DNA of 64,000 nucleotides from Streptomyces tsukubensis (GCF_003932715.1 NZ_CP020700.1:4238501-4302500); one strand, 5' to 3'; counted from the stretch's first letter, positions 41,648-49,722 are shown. The notes: a model not told the origin generated them from the letters alone. Numbers and translations are program-made.

Positions 41648-42421
41648 ATGCAGACCGCCATTGTCCGTCGTGGTGCCGTTGCCGCGTCCGCCGTTTCCCT
41701 CGCCCTGCTGCTCGCCGCCTGCGGTGGTGAGGACGGTACGAAGGACTCCAAGGTGGACAAGGCGGGCGGTGAGGGGACGAAGCAGTCGGCTCCGGCCAAG
41801 TCGCAGGCCGAGCTGGAAAAGCTGATGTTCGCCAAGACGGACCTCAAGGGTTACGAGGTGGAGGCCCCGACTCCGGCGGAGCTGAAGGATGCGAAGGCCG
41901 CCACCGTCGACAAGAAGGAGTGCGCGACGCTGAACGAGGCCCTCGTCGTGGGAGCTCCCGGCCCCGAGGGTGCCTTCGCCGCGCGCAAGGTGGGGCACTC
42001 ACCGGGTACCCCCGAGAAGGCGACCGGCACCATCGAAGAGAAGACCGAAGCAGCGATCCAGGCCATCAACAACGTGACGGTGAACCTGCTCTCGCTGGGT
42101 TCGTACGCGGACGGCGACACCGCCGGGAAGGCCATGGCCGATCTGAAGAAGTCGGCAGAGTCCTGCGCCTCGGGCTTCACCAGTACGGTGGCGACGGAGA
42201 AGACCGAGTACACCAAGGTCGCCCCCGCCTCCTACACCGGCGGCGACGAGGCCCTGGCCTACACCGTCACGATGGATTTCGACGGCGAGCCGATGCAGAG
42301 CCGGCTCGTCGTGGTCCGCCAGGGCACGGAGATCCTGACTACCTACAGCGTGAAGTTCAGTGGTGGCGAGCCCGCGTCGTCGAAGGACCTCCTCGACGCG
42401 CAGCTCAAGAAGCTCGGCTGA
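41648..42421 (+). CDS. Secreted lipoprotein, paralogue B
   Basis: 257 residues with the same lipobox (LLAAC, Cys25) and linker as paralogue A and the same two-cysteine domain (KECATLNE, ESCASGF). Identity to A is complete over residues 1-59, again high around AGKAMADLKKSAESCASGF, and much lower elsewhere. It probably arose by tandem duplication, with the 5' end held identical by recent gene conversion or selection. It ends at a strong terminator. Confidence 0.8.
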   Translation: MQTAIVRRGAVAASAVSLALLLAACGGEDGTKDSKVDKAGGEGTKQSAPAKSQAELEKLMFAKTDLKGYEVEAPTPAELKDAKAATVDKKECATLNEALVVGAPGPEGAFAARKVGHSPGTPEKATGTIEEKTEAAIQAINNVTVNLLSLGSYADGDTAGKAMADLKKSAESCASGFTSTVATEKTEYTKVAPASYTGGDEALAYTVTMDFDGEPMQSRLVVVRQGTEILTTYSVKFSGGEPASSKDLLDAQLKKLG

Positions 42422-42438
42422 CCCGGTCCGGGTAGCAG

Positions 42439-42475
42439 GGCCCGGCGCACTCCACGACCGTGGATGCGCCGGGCC
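42439..42475. terminator. Terminator between lipoprotein B and SGNH esterase
   Basis: GGCCCGGCGCA (42439-42449) pairs with TGCGCCGGGCC (42465-42475), continued by the inner stem TCCACG/CGTGGA with a 2-nt loop. It lies between convergent genes. Confidence 0.75.
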
Positions 42476-42568
42476 GGCTCCTTGTGGCCCCTGTGGCCGA
42501 CTTCCGGCGGGGTGCGTGGGGGCCGGGGTCCCTGCTTCCCCTCCCACTGGTCGGCCGGAGCCGGTGGG

Positions 42569-43612
42569 TCAGCGTTCGAGCAGGGCGATACGGATGGCGC
42601 GTTCGACGTGGGCCGCGGTGTTGGCGTACCCGGTGGCGTTGGGGTGGACCAGGGTGACGCGCTTGCCGATGAGACCGCAGTTCAGCAGCGTGCCGGGAAG
42701 GCTCTTGGGCCAGTAGTCCGCGGCGGTGCCGCAGAGCCCTTCGACCCACTTGGTGTCCGCGGGCTGGCAGGCGTCGTGCCCGATGCTGGAGGAGTAGATG
42801 TCGACGTACCGGTCGCCGAAGAAGTCCGTGACCCGCTTGATCGTGCTGTTCAGCGGCTTGAGGACCTCTTCACGCAGCCAGTCGATGTCCGCGTGGTTGA
42901 TCGGGCCGAGCTCGTTGAGGGAGAGGCGGTTGCATTCGCTGCCCGTCTCCGGCAGGACGGCCGGGTAGCCGACCGTGATCACCTTGGCGTTGGGCGCGGC
43001 CTGGTGCACCTGGGCCAGCATCTCGATGTACTCGTCCTGCACCCGGGCGAGCTTGTCCTGGACGCTCTCCTCGCCCTCGGGCGGGTTGGTGTAGAAGTCG
43101 CGACAGTTCTTGCCCACCGCGCCCTGCTCCAGGCACTTGAGGAGAATGCCGCCGAAGGGCAGGCTGTTGCCGCCGACGCCGATGGTGACGACATCGGTCC
43201 CGTCACCGAGCCCGGCCCGCTGGACCTGCGGGTCCACCGCGGGCCAGCCGTCCGCCGGGGGCTCGACGGGGCTGATCGGTGTCTGCTTGGCCGCGGCGAT
43301 ATCGGCGATGGTCGCGTTGCCGCAGCTGACATTGGTCAGGTTCACGGGCTTGCCGGGCGGGAACTCGGCCAGCTCGCGGTCGACGACGTCGGGGTAGGCG
43401 TTGGTGGTGCGGTCGCAGCCGTCCCGTGAGGGGTCACCCAGTGGGGGCTGCGGGTCCCCGACGAATCCGCCGGCGGTGTACGAGTCGCCGAGCGCGGCCC
43501 ACTCGTACTGGTCGGCCGCACCGGCGGAGCCGGAGGGCGCCAGCACGGACGCCGCCAGCGCGAGCCCGACGGCCAGCGCTCGTACACGCGGGCGGGAGAC
43601 AGGGTGTCGCAT
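42569..43612 (-). CDS. Secreted SGNH/GDSL hydrolase
   Basis: 347 residues. The signal peptide RHPVSRPRVRALAVGLALAASVLAPSGSAGA (to about 32) precedes an SGNH fold: block I EWAALGDSYTAGG with the nucleophile Ser, block II SCGNATIAD, block III VTIGVGGNSLPF and block V LVHPNATGY with the catalytic His. Several cysteines suggest disulfides, as in the Streptomyces extracellular lipase/esterase group. It should hydrolyse esters outside the cell. GGAGGATTT precedes ATG 43612. Confidence 0.9.
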   Translation of the reverse strand: MRHPVSRPRVRALAVGLALAASVLAPSGSAGAADQYEWAALGDSYTAGGFVGDPQPPLGDPSRDGCDRTTNAYPDVVDRELAEFPPGKPVNLTNVSCGNATIADIAAAKQTPISPVEPPADGWPAVDPQVQRAGLGDGTDVVTIGVGGNSLPFGGILLKCLEQGAVGKNCRDFYTNPPEGEESVQDKLARVQDEYIEMLAQVHQAAPNAKVITVGYPAVLPETGSECNRLSLNELGPINHADIDWLREEVLKPLNSTIKRVTDFFGDRYVDIYSSSIGHDACQPADTKWVEGLCGTAADYWPKSLPGTLLNCGLIGKRVTLVHPNATGYANTAAHVERAIRIALLER

Positions 43613-43822
43613 AAATCCTCCGTGATCTGGGGGAAGGCGTCCGGGGCCGGAATGCGGCTCCGGGCGGAAGGGCACCTCGCCCAAGATCATCTACGCTGCT
43701 GCCCCGCATTTCCGAAGGATCGGACCTATCGCCTCCCATTGGGGTAAATGGTCAGATCTATCGTGTCCCCGCGGGCCTGGTGGCACGGGTGGATGTCAGT
43801 GGCAGCGTGCAGCATGGGCGCC

Positions 43823-44680
43823 ATGACCGATGAGCGGTACTCCCGCCTCGCTGCCGAACATCTGCCCACCGACCTTGCCGAGCGGTGGACCGCGCTGCTG
43901 CGCCCGTGCATACGTCTGCACCGGTCCGCCCAGGGCGAGCGGACCGTCGCCGTCCTCGGCGGTACGCCGGAACTGCCCGCCGGGGTCGGCTGGCCCGAGT
44001 GGCAGGGGCACGGCCCGCTGTCCTTCATCGCGTCGGTGCGGTGCGCGGAGCTGCCGCGTGAGGGGCTGACCGAGGAGTTCCCGCACGGCGGGACCCTGCT
44101 CTTCTTCTTCTACGACGGCCGGGCCGACGCCGACGGGGCCTTTGTCTCCGTCTGCGAACCCGAGTCGCGGGCCGGGGCCCAGGTGCTGTACGTCCCGGAA
44201 GGCACCCCGGTCTTCCCGGCGGACGTACCGGAGGGTCTGGAGCCCTACCCGCGCCTGGACCTGACCGCTGTCTCGGAGCTGAGTGCTCCCGATCTCTGGC
44301 TGCCCCAGGTCCGGGAAGCTCTGCTCGGGGACGGCAGGCCGTGGCCCGAGCTGCGTGAGACCCCGGCCGAGATCCGGTCGTTCCGCCGCGCTTTGATGCG
44401 GTTGAACGACCGGGTCGGCCACCAGCTCGGCGGCCATGCCGTACCCGTCCAGGGCCCGGTGGAGTACGAGGTCGCGAATGCGGAGGTCGGTGTCGAACGC
44501 GCCTGGGGTGATGGGCTCCTGGACGAGGAAGCCGGACGCTGGTTGGTTCTCGCCCAGTTCGACAGCGACGGAGACGCGGACATGGTGTGGGGCGACGAGG
44601 GCGCCCTCTACTGGCTGATCCGCCCGGAGGACCTCACCGCCTGCCGCTTCGACGAAGCCCGGCTTGTCGTACAGCACTAG
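43823..44680 (+). CDS. DUF1963 (YwqG-like) protein
   Basis: 285 residues, no signal peptide. Family-like blocks are GGTPELPAGVGWPEWQGHGPLSFIASVRCAEL near the N-terminus, GGTLLFFFYDG, and the C-terminal LLAQFDSD-type segment WLVLAQFDSDGDADMVWGDEGALYWLIRPEDL. DUF1963 proteins are cytosolic, of unknown function, and frequent in polymorphic-toxin and accessory neighbourhoods. ATG 43823 is preferred to ATG 43814. The last 4 bp overlap the convergent small gene. Confidence 0.8.
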   Translation: MTDERYSRLAAEHLPTDLAERWTALLRPCIRLHRSAQGERTVAVLGGTPELPAGVGWPEWQGHGPLSFIASVRCAELPREGLTEEFPHGGTLLFFFYDGRADADGAFVSVCEPESRAGAQVLYVPEGTPVFPADVPEGLEPYPRLDLTAVSELSAPDLWLPQVREALLGDGRPWPELRETPAEIRSFRRALMRLNDRVGHQLGGHAVPVQGPVEYEVANAEVGVERAWGDGLLDEEAGRWLVLAQFDSDGDADMVWGDEGALYWLIRPEDLTACRFDEARLVVQH

Positions 44681-44982
44681 ACAGGTGGGGTTCCTGGTGG
44701 GGACTTGGGCGTGGGCTTGGGCGGGTGAGGTCCAGGGTTCGGCGGGAGTTGAGGCTTGGGCTTGGCGTGTTTGCCCATATCGAGCCGGCGCTCGGTGAGC
44801 CGGTAGATCCCCAGAGGCGGGAAGAGCACGACCCTGGGCGGGTTGTCGGCGAGCGCACAGGGCGTGCAGAGCAGGTCGCGGCCTTCGGTGGTGATGCGTG
44901 CGGTGGTGACGGGCTCGCGCCAGCAGGCTTCGCAGTGGGTGACGGCGGTGACGCTGTGCGGTAAGTCCGAGCTGAGGATCAT
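44677..44982 (-). CDS. Small zinc-ribbon-like protein E
   Basis: 101 residues. CEAC (about 17-20) and CTPC (about 39-42) could bind one zinc. The C-terminal 30 residues are a Pro/Lys tail. I do not recognise the family. Its ATG overlaps the stop of the preceding small gene (ATGA at 44982-44979), the last link of a run of five minus-strand small genes (A-E, 46032 down to 44677). Confidence 0.6.
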   Translation of the reverse strand: MILSSDLPHSVTAVTHCEACWREPVTTARITTEGRDLLCTPCALADNPPRVVLFPPLGIYRLTERRLDMGKHAKPKPQLPPNPGPHPPKPTPKSPPGTPPV

Positions 44983-45140
44983 GTGCGGGCTCCGGGTGGG
45001 CTGAGGGCGTCGGTGATGTGATCGGGGCAGGTGATCTGCCCGGGGTGTACTTCGACGGGTGCGGTCGTGTTCCGCCCGCAGATGCAGCAGTGGGCGGTGA
45101 CGGGCTCCGGGGCTCGGACGAGGAGCCCTTCGAGGGTCAC
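44979..45140 (-). CDS. Small Cys-rich protein D
   Basis: 53 residues from a GTG start whose GTGA overlaps the stop of the preceding gene. HCCICGRNTT and ITCPDHITDA give a CxxC...CxxH set suitable for zinc. An in-frame GTG at 45149 is an alternative. Downstream its stop overlaps the next ATG. The double overlap on both sides is the strongest argument that this tiny frame is a gene. Function unknown. Confidence 0.5.
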   Translation of the reverse strand: MTLEGLLVRAPEPVTAHCCICGRNTTAPVEVHPGQITCPDHITDALSPPGART

Positions 45141-45424
45141 CCGACCCACGTCCAGGCAGGTCCGGGCCGGGAGGCGCGTACGGCGACGGGCTGAGCGAGC
45201 CGGATCCCGTACGGCGCGATGACCAGCCGCCGGGGGCGCGGGTGCGGGGTGCTGGCCTGGTCCCGGAGGATGGCCTGGGCCTGTTCCTTGGTGGGGCTGG
45301 TCCAAGGCCGGGTCCACGGATCCGTACGAAGAGGCGCGGCCACTAGGACGACCACGGTCCGAGTCGTGCGCCGGTCGAAGAAAGCCCATAGGCGGGCGAG
45401 GGCTGTGGCGATAGGGTTCCGCAT
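45137..45424 (-). CDS. Small basic protein C
   Basis: 95 residues. The N-terminus ATALARLWAFFDRRTTRTVVVLVAAPL could be amphipathic or peripheral to the membrane; the rest is Pro/Arg-rich without cysteines. GAGGAG lies about 12 nt before the ATG. It overlaps gene D. The spacer upstream (45425-45607) contains two strong hairpins, including GGTCCCGGCC/GGCCGGGACC (45518-45527 with 45550-45559), which may attenuate expression within the operon. I do not recognise it. Confidence 0.5.
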   Translation of the reverse strand: MRNPIATALARLWAFFDRRTTRTVVVLVAAPLRTDPWTRPWTSPTKEQAQAILRDQASTPHPRPRRLVIAPYGIRLAQPVAVRASRPGPAWTWVG

Positions 45425-45607
45425 ACGACGGATCAGCTCCTCTACAAGCTGGTCGGTTGAGCCCCGACGGACCGTTGCACCGGTCTCTCGGGGCGTTTGT
45501 GTGTACGTGGCTTGGGTGGTCCCGGCCCCGTGCCGGGGGTCGTGCACGAGGCCGGGACCGGTGGCCCGTACGCGGGGCATTTGGGGCTGCGGCGCGTACG
45601 GGAGCCT

Positions 45608-45790
45608 TCAGCGCCTCGCGCGCACCTTGCGGGGGCGGGGGCACTCGGGGTGCGCGTACAGGGAGGGCCGCGCCCCGGACGCGGAGAACCCGAGCATCAC
45701 GAGGTTCTCCTCGGACCGCTCGACCGGCCGGTCGCAGTAGACGCAGTACTCCGGCATTGAACCGGGCACGGAGCCCGGACTATTGGTCAT
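45608..45790 (-). CDS. Small zinc-binding-like protein B
   Basis: 60 residues. EYCVYCDRPV (CxxC) and YAHPECPRP (HxxC) form a plausible CCHC zinc site, and the C-terminus is basic (RPRKVRARR), so nucleic-acid binding is possible. The gene starts 11 bp after the stop of gene A. Function unknown. Confidence 0.55.
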   Translation of the reverse strand: MTNSPGSVPGSMPEYCVYCDRPVERSEENLVMLGFSASGARPSLYAHPECPRPRKVRARR

Positions 45791-45801
45791 GATCGTTTCC
45801 G

Positions 45802-46032
45802 TTACCGGGGCCGCTGCCGGTACACCGGTTCGGGGCGTGCGACGGAGGCGGCGATCGTGGAAGGCGCGGGCACCTCTACCACCGGCCCGGGTGGCGTATC
45901 GGCGCGAATCGGGTCCGGGCATACCGGTCGGCCGCACTTGCACGGCGGCCAGGCTTCCACCGGAGCGGCCGGATCCAGCGTCACCCCGGGGCCGGGACTG
46001 CTCAGCCCGGTCCGGTCGTCAGTACGATGCAT
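45802..46032 (-). CDS. Small Cys-rich protein A, first gene of the operon
   Basis: 76 residues. A PPCKCGRPVCPDP motif gives three closely spaced cysteines. The rest is Pro/Ala/Val-rich and probably disordered. It heads the minus-strand operon; a TATATA -10 box (46099-46104) lies about 65 bp upstream, next to the ACYGCRGT boxes shared with the divergent GntR gene. Function unknown. Confidence 0.55.
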   Translation of the reverse strand: MHRTDDRTGLSSPGPGVTLDPAAPVEAWPPCKCGRPVCPDPIRADTPPGPVVEVPAPSTIAASVARPEPVYRQRPR

Positions 46033-46105
46033 GCGTCGACTCCGTTTCAGTCGGCCAGACCCCCGGGCCCTGCACGGCTGCGGGGGTCTCGCATTGTCTA
46101 TATAT

Positions 46106-46171
46106 ACCGCAGTTCACCGCGGTTAACCGCAGTGAATGTCAGTCAACCGCGGTCGCGCGGTCTACTGCGGT
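46106..46171. promoter_or_regulatory. Five phased ACYGCRGT boxes between divergent promoters
   Basis: Boxes at 46106-46113, 46116-46123, 46126-46133, 46146-46153 and 46164-46171 match the self-complementary 8-mer ACYGCRGT. Starts are 10, 10, 20 and 18 bp apart, so they lie on nearly one face of the helix. They sit between a TATATA -10 (minus operon) and a TAGCGT -10 (46176-46181) at leaderless spacing to the GntR start. They are the likely operator array for the GntR protein. Confidence 0.7.
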
Positions 46172-46188
46172 TACCTAGCGTCAAGTAC

Positions 46189-46440
46189 ATGAAGCACGAA
46201 CTTGATCGCACCCGGCCCATCTGGAGACAGATCGCCGAGATCATCACCGACCGGATTGCGAACGGCACCTATCCGCTCGGAAGCCGAGTGCCACCCGTCG
46301 TCGAACTGTCTGCCGAGTTCGGAGTGGCCACGTCGACCGTGCAGAAGGCGTTCCTTCACCTGAAGCAGGAGGGGATCCTGCGGGGCGAGGTCGGGCTCGG
46401 TACGTTCGTTTCGGCTCCGCAGGCGCCCACCGACCACTGA
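46189..46440 (+). CDS. Minimal GntR-family regulator
   Basis: 83 residues, essentially only the GntR winged helix: PIWRQIAEIITDRIANGTYPLGSRVPPVVELSAEFGVATSTVQKAFLHLKQEGILRGEVGLGTFV. There is no effector domain, which is shorter than even YtrA-type members. Similar minimal GntR proteins act as repressors on Streptomyces integrative elements (for example KorSA of pSAM2). The ATG is leaderless. It probably binds the phased ACYGCRGT boxes and represses itself and the divergent small-gene operon. Confidence 0.8.
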   Translation: MKHELDRTRPIWRQIAEIITDRIANGTYPLGSRVPPVVELSAEFGVATSTVQKAFLHLKQEGILRGEVGLGTFVSAPQAPTDH

Positions 46441-46715
46441 CCGAGGCGACTCGCGCGCTCCGTCACGGCGTGCTCCTCTCCGGTGATTCGGACAGGCCCG
46501 TTCCGGCAGGGATTCCTGCACGGACCGTGCCCGGCCAGGACGGCGGTCAGTGAGCGCATCCTCATGGAACCGCTGCTGCGCCGATCGCACCAGGACACTG
46601 CACGGCCATTGACCGGCCAGTCCGGAGGCCACTGAGCGGCCATCAACGACACCACCGTTCATGGGCTGTTGCTGAAGGCATGGAGCGGGTGTCGACCCGG
46701 GCGTACCGTGGATAC

Positions 46716-47987
46716 GTGACGAGCCCGGAACGCATCAACAGGCAGTTACGGACAGCCCGAATGGGGCGGGGGTGGCACTCCCAGGAGCAGGCAGCCGAAG
46801 CGCTCAGCGTCATCGGCCGGAGCGTCCTGAACGATCCGCACTTCTGCATCAGCTCGCGGACCTATCGCCGATGGGAATCGGCAGCGCCCGGCTGGCCCCG
46901 CCCCGATACCGCAACGGTTCTCAGCGCGGCGTTCGGACTCAACCCGGCAGAGCTGGGGTTCACCCCGCCGCCAGGCCACCTCCCCGGCCACGACCCCCAG
47001 GAGGACCCCGTGAAGCGTAGGCACTTCCTCGCAGCCGGGACAGGGGGTGCGCTCGCCGCGGTCGTCCCGGGCCCCGTCCTGGCGACCGAGCGCGTCGACC
47101 CGCAGGTGGTCGACTACTTCACCCGGCAGCTCGCCCTCCACAGCACCGCCGACATGATGCTCGGCCCGCAGGAGCTGATCGGGACCGTCACCGAGCAGTA
47201 CCAGCTCATCAGCGCCCTCGGGCGGGCCGCGTCTACCCAGGTACGCGACGAGCTGACCCGGCTGGGGGCCACCTACGCCGTCCTCGCCGGGTGGCTCCAC
47301 CAGGACGCCGGGGAATGGAGCACTGCCCGCTCCTGGCATACCGCTGCTCTCGCTGATGCCCAGACCGTCACCGACCCGGACCTGCACGCATACACCCTGG
47401 CCAACTTGTCCTATCTGCAGACCGAGCTGGGCGACGGTCAGGCCGCAGTGGCCCTGTGCGAGCGCGGACTCCACCTCTCCGGGCTCCCGCCCGTTGCCCG
47501 TATGCAGCTCCTGTACCAGCAGGCTCACGGCCACTCGCTGCTCGGTGACCGGGACGCCGTCGACCGCCTCCTGGACACGGCGCAGAGCACCGCGGCGACC
47601 CGGCCCGAACAGCCGCCCGCTCCCTGGGGACGCAGCGCAGCCGTCGACAACCCCATCTTCTTCGATATCCAGCGCGCGACCTGTTACGGCAGGCTGGGCC
47701 TCCACGCGCAGGCACAGCCGCTGTGGCAACGCGTCACGGCTTCCGTGCCGCACACCGCCCGCCGACGCGCCGGGATCTACTTCGCCCGCCAAGCCGCCGG
47801 CCACGCGGCCCTCGGCGAACCCGGCCCAGCCCTTACCCTCGCCGCCGAATCCGCACGGATCGCCGCGGAGACCGGCTCCGCCCGCCATATCGCCGAACTC
47901 ACCAGCCTCCGTACCACCATGAGCCGCTGGCAGCACGGCCCTCACGGAGAGGAGCTCCATCACGCCTTCCAGCCCATCTCGGGCTGA
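46716..47987 (+). CDS. XRE-like HTH protein with TPR domain
   Basis: 423 residues from a GTG. The N-terminal 85 residues are HTH-like (INRQLRTARMGRGWHSQEQAAEAL...SSRTYRRWESAAPGWPRPDTATVLSAAFG). An internal stretch KRRHFLAAGTGGALAAVVPGPVLA (about 104-127) looks like a twin-arginine signal but is not N-terminal. The remainder holds TPR-like helices (ATYAVLAGWLHQDAGEWSTARSWHTAAL, AYTLANLSYLQTELGDGQAAVALCERGL). Such proteins are typical Streptomyces regulators that may bind a peptide or protein partner. TACCGT gives leaderless spacing to GTG 46716; ATG 46680 is the alternative. Confidence 0.8.
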   Translation: MTSPERINRQLRTARMGRGWHSQEQAAEALSVIGRSVLNDPHFCISSRTYRRWESAAPGWPRPDTATVLSAAFGLNPAELGFTPPPGHLPGHDPQEDPVKRRHFLAAGTGGALAAVVPGPVLATERVDPQVVDYFTRQLALHSTADMMLGPQELIGTVTEQYQLISALGRAASTQVRDELTRLGATYAVLAGWLHQDAGEWSTARSWHTAALADAQTVTDPDLHAYTLANLSYLQTELGDGQAAVALCERGLHLSGLPPVARMQLLYQQAHGHSLLGDRDAVDRLLDTAQSTAATRPEQPPAPWGRSAAVDNPIFFDIQRATCYGRLGLHAQAQPLWQRVTASVPHTARRRAGIYFARQAAGHAALGEPGPALTLAAESARIAAETGSARHIAELTSLRTTMSRWQHGPHGEELHHAFQPISG

Positions 47988-48064
47988 CGTCCGAGCACAC
48001 GGCGACTGTTCCCGGAGCTACCGTGGAAGCTGCTACGCAGTGGGTCATCCACGATGGGGGCGCC

Positions 48065-49132
48065 ATGGAACGCCGAACCATTCTCGCGGTCAGCAGCGCG
48101 GCTCTCCTTGCAGGCCGAACCCGTGATCCGGCGTCGCGAGGGGTGAGCACCACCCGGAGCACCGGCATCCACTGCCCGGTCGGACCGCCTGTCACCGGGC
48201 CCGTCACCGAGGTGATTGCGGCGACCGTCGATGCCGTCCGACGGCTCGACGATGCCGAGGGCGGCAACCGCTCGTCGCTCCAGTACGCCCATCAGCAGTT
48301 CGCCCTGGTTGCCGAGTACGTGCGGAGGGAGTCCTTCACCACCCCGGCAGTTCGGGTCCGCATGGTCAACCTCTGGGCACAGCTGGCCCAGACCGTCGGA
48401 TGGATGGCGATGGACGCGGGTCTGCACGGCCTGGCGCAGCGCTACTTCCGGACCGGGCTCGCCGCCGCGCACGAGTCCGGTGATCTCTCTCTGACCTCGC
48501 ACCTTCACGGCTGCCTCACCTACCAGGCCATCACCCTGGGGCGGATACGGGACGCCATCGACCTCGCCAACGCCGGCATCACCGCGGCCCGTACCGAACC
48601 GCCCGCCGTACGGGCCCTGGCCGCTGCTCGTCACGCTCACGCACATGCCGCCTTCGGGGACGTACACGGACTCCGGCAGTCGACCGACGAGGCCCGGAGC
48701 CACCTCGACCACCCGGATGCGCTCGACAGCCGGCCGTCGTGGCTGTACTGGCTGACCGACCTGGACGTCGTCACCGGACAGACCCTGATCACCGCGGGCT
48801 TTGCCGACAGCCCCGGAGCCTCACGCCTCCTGGACGAAGCCGACCCGTTGATCACTCCGTGGCTGGGCACCCACGCCGAACAAACGGAGACCCGTGACGC
48901 CCTGCTCCACGGGACGTGGCTGGCCCGGTCCTATCTCCGGCGCGACGATCTGGAACAGACGCTCGCGACCGCCACTTCACTGCTGCGGTACGCAACGACG
49001 GTGCGGTCGGCGCAGGTCACGACGATTCTTCACGGCCTCTGTGCCGACCTCGACCACCGTGACGACCTCCGGAACCACCCAGGCGCCCTGGAGCTCCGGA
49101 AACAACTCAAGGCCGCGGCCGGACTGACGTAA
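48065..49132 (+). CDS. TPR-like protein without HTH
   Basis: 355 residues. The start ERRTILAVSSAALLAGRTRD resembles the internal RR segment of the preceding protein, and the helices that follow (VRMVNLWAQLAQTVGWMAMDAGLHGLAQRYFRTGLAAAHESGD, YQAITLGRIRDAIDLANAGI) are TPR-like. It therefore looks like the C-terminal part of the same family lacking the DNA-binding domain. Whether the RR stretch is a true Tat signal is doubtful. It is followed after 11 bp by the DUF5919-like gene, likely one operon. Confidence 0.7.
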   Translation: MERRTILAVSSAALLAGRTRDPASRGVSTTRSTGIHCPVGPPVTGPVTEVIAATVDAVRRLDDAEGGNRSSLQYAHQQFALVAEYVRRESFTTPAVRVRMVNLWAQLAQTVGWMAMDAGLHGLAQRYFRTGLAAAHESGDLSLTSHLHGCLTYQAITLGRIRDAIDLANAGITAARTEPPAVRALAAARHAHAHAAFGDVHGLRQSTDEARSHLDHPDALDSRPSWLYWLTDLDVVTGQTLITAGFADSPGASRLLDEADPLITPWLGTHAEQTETRDALLHGTWLARSYLRRDDLEQTLATATSLLRYATTVRSAQVTTILHGLCADLDHRDDLRNHPGALELRKQLKAAAGLT

Positions 49133-49143
49133 GGAGAAGAGAG

Positions 49144-49722
49144 ATGATCCGGTCGAAAGTCCTGAGGCGCATCAAGAGCAGGCGCGACGGTGAACTCGTC
49201 GGCAGCTACCCCTACCGGTCCGCATGCCCCTCCACGGTGTGGCACGAGCTGGTCAGCGATGCCGACGGCGACCTGTTCTTCGCCGGGTACACGAACTACT
49301 TCCTCTGGACTCAAGTGCCAGCGTTCTCCGAGACGCTCCGCCGGAAGGCCTCATCGGGGTGCCGCGTGCGCTTCCTGCTGGGTGATCCCGATGGAGAGGT
49401 CACTCATCAGCGGGAAGCCATCGAAGACGTTGCCCTGACGGTGTCAACGCGCATCAGAACCACTCTGGAACACCTTGAGCGTCTCGGCCCCCTCGAAGGG
49501 CTTGAAGCCCGCTTCAGTGCCCGGGAAGACGCGATCAACCATGTGAGCCTGTCGGTCTTCCGCTTCGACCAGAACGCGCTGGTGACGCCTCACCTCGCCC
49601 GGCTGGTGGGACACGACTCCCCACTCCTCCACCTGCGCAGGCAGGGAGACGGCGGGATGTTCGACCGCTTCGCGGAGCACGGCGAGGAGCTCTGGAGCAG
49701 GGGCACACCTGCGAACACCTGA
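49144..49722 (+). CDS. DUF5919/PLD-like protein
   Basis: 192 residues. DLFFAGYTNYFLWTQVPAFSETLRRKASSGCRVRFLLGDPDGE and INHVSLSVFRFDQNALVTPHLARLVGHDSPLLHLRR recall the phospholipase-D-like DUF5919 domain, often fused to HTH regulators. No HxKx4D catalytic motif is visible, so it is probably non-catalytic. GGAGAAG precedes the ATG. It is coupled to the TPR protein upstream. Confidence 0.65.
   Translation: MIRSKVLRRIKSRRDGELVGSYPYRSACPSTVWHELVSDADGDLFFAGYTNYFLWTQVPAFSETLRRKASSGCRVRFLLGDPDGEVTHQREAIEDVALTVSTRIRTTLEHLERLGPLEGLEARFSAREDAINHVSLSVFRFDQNALVTPHLARLVGHDSPLLHLRRQGDGGMFDRFAEHGEELWSRGTPANT

Larger units (their letters stand above)
41491..42434 (+). repeat. Duplicated segment, copy B
   Basis: Second copy of the kinase-tail plus lipoprotein segment (see 39627-40571), including CCTCAAGGAAGCCTTTTCAT directly before the start codon, identical in both copies. 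Confidence 0.75.
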
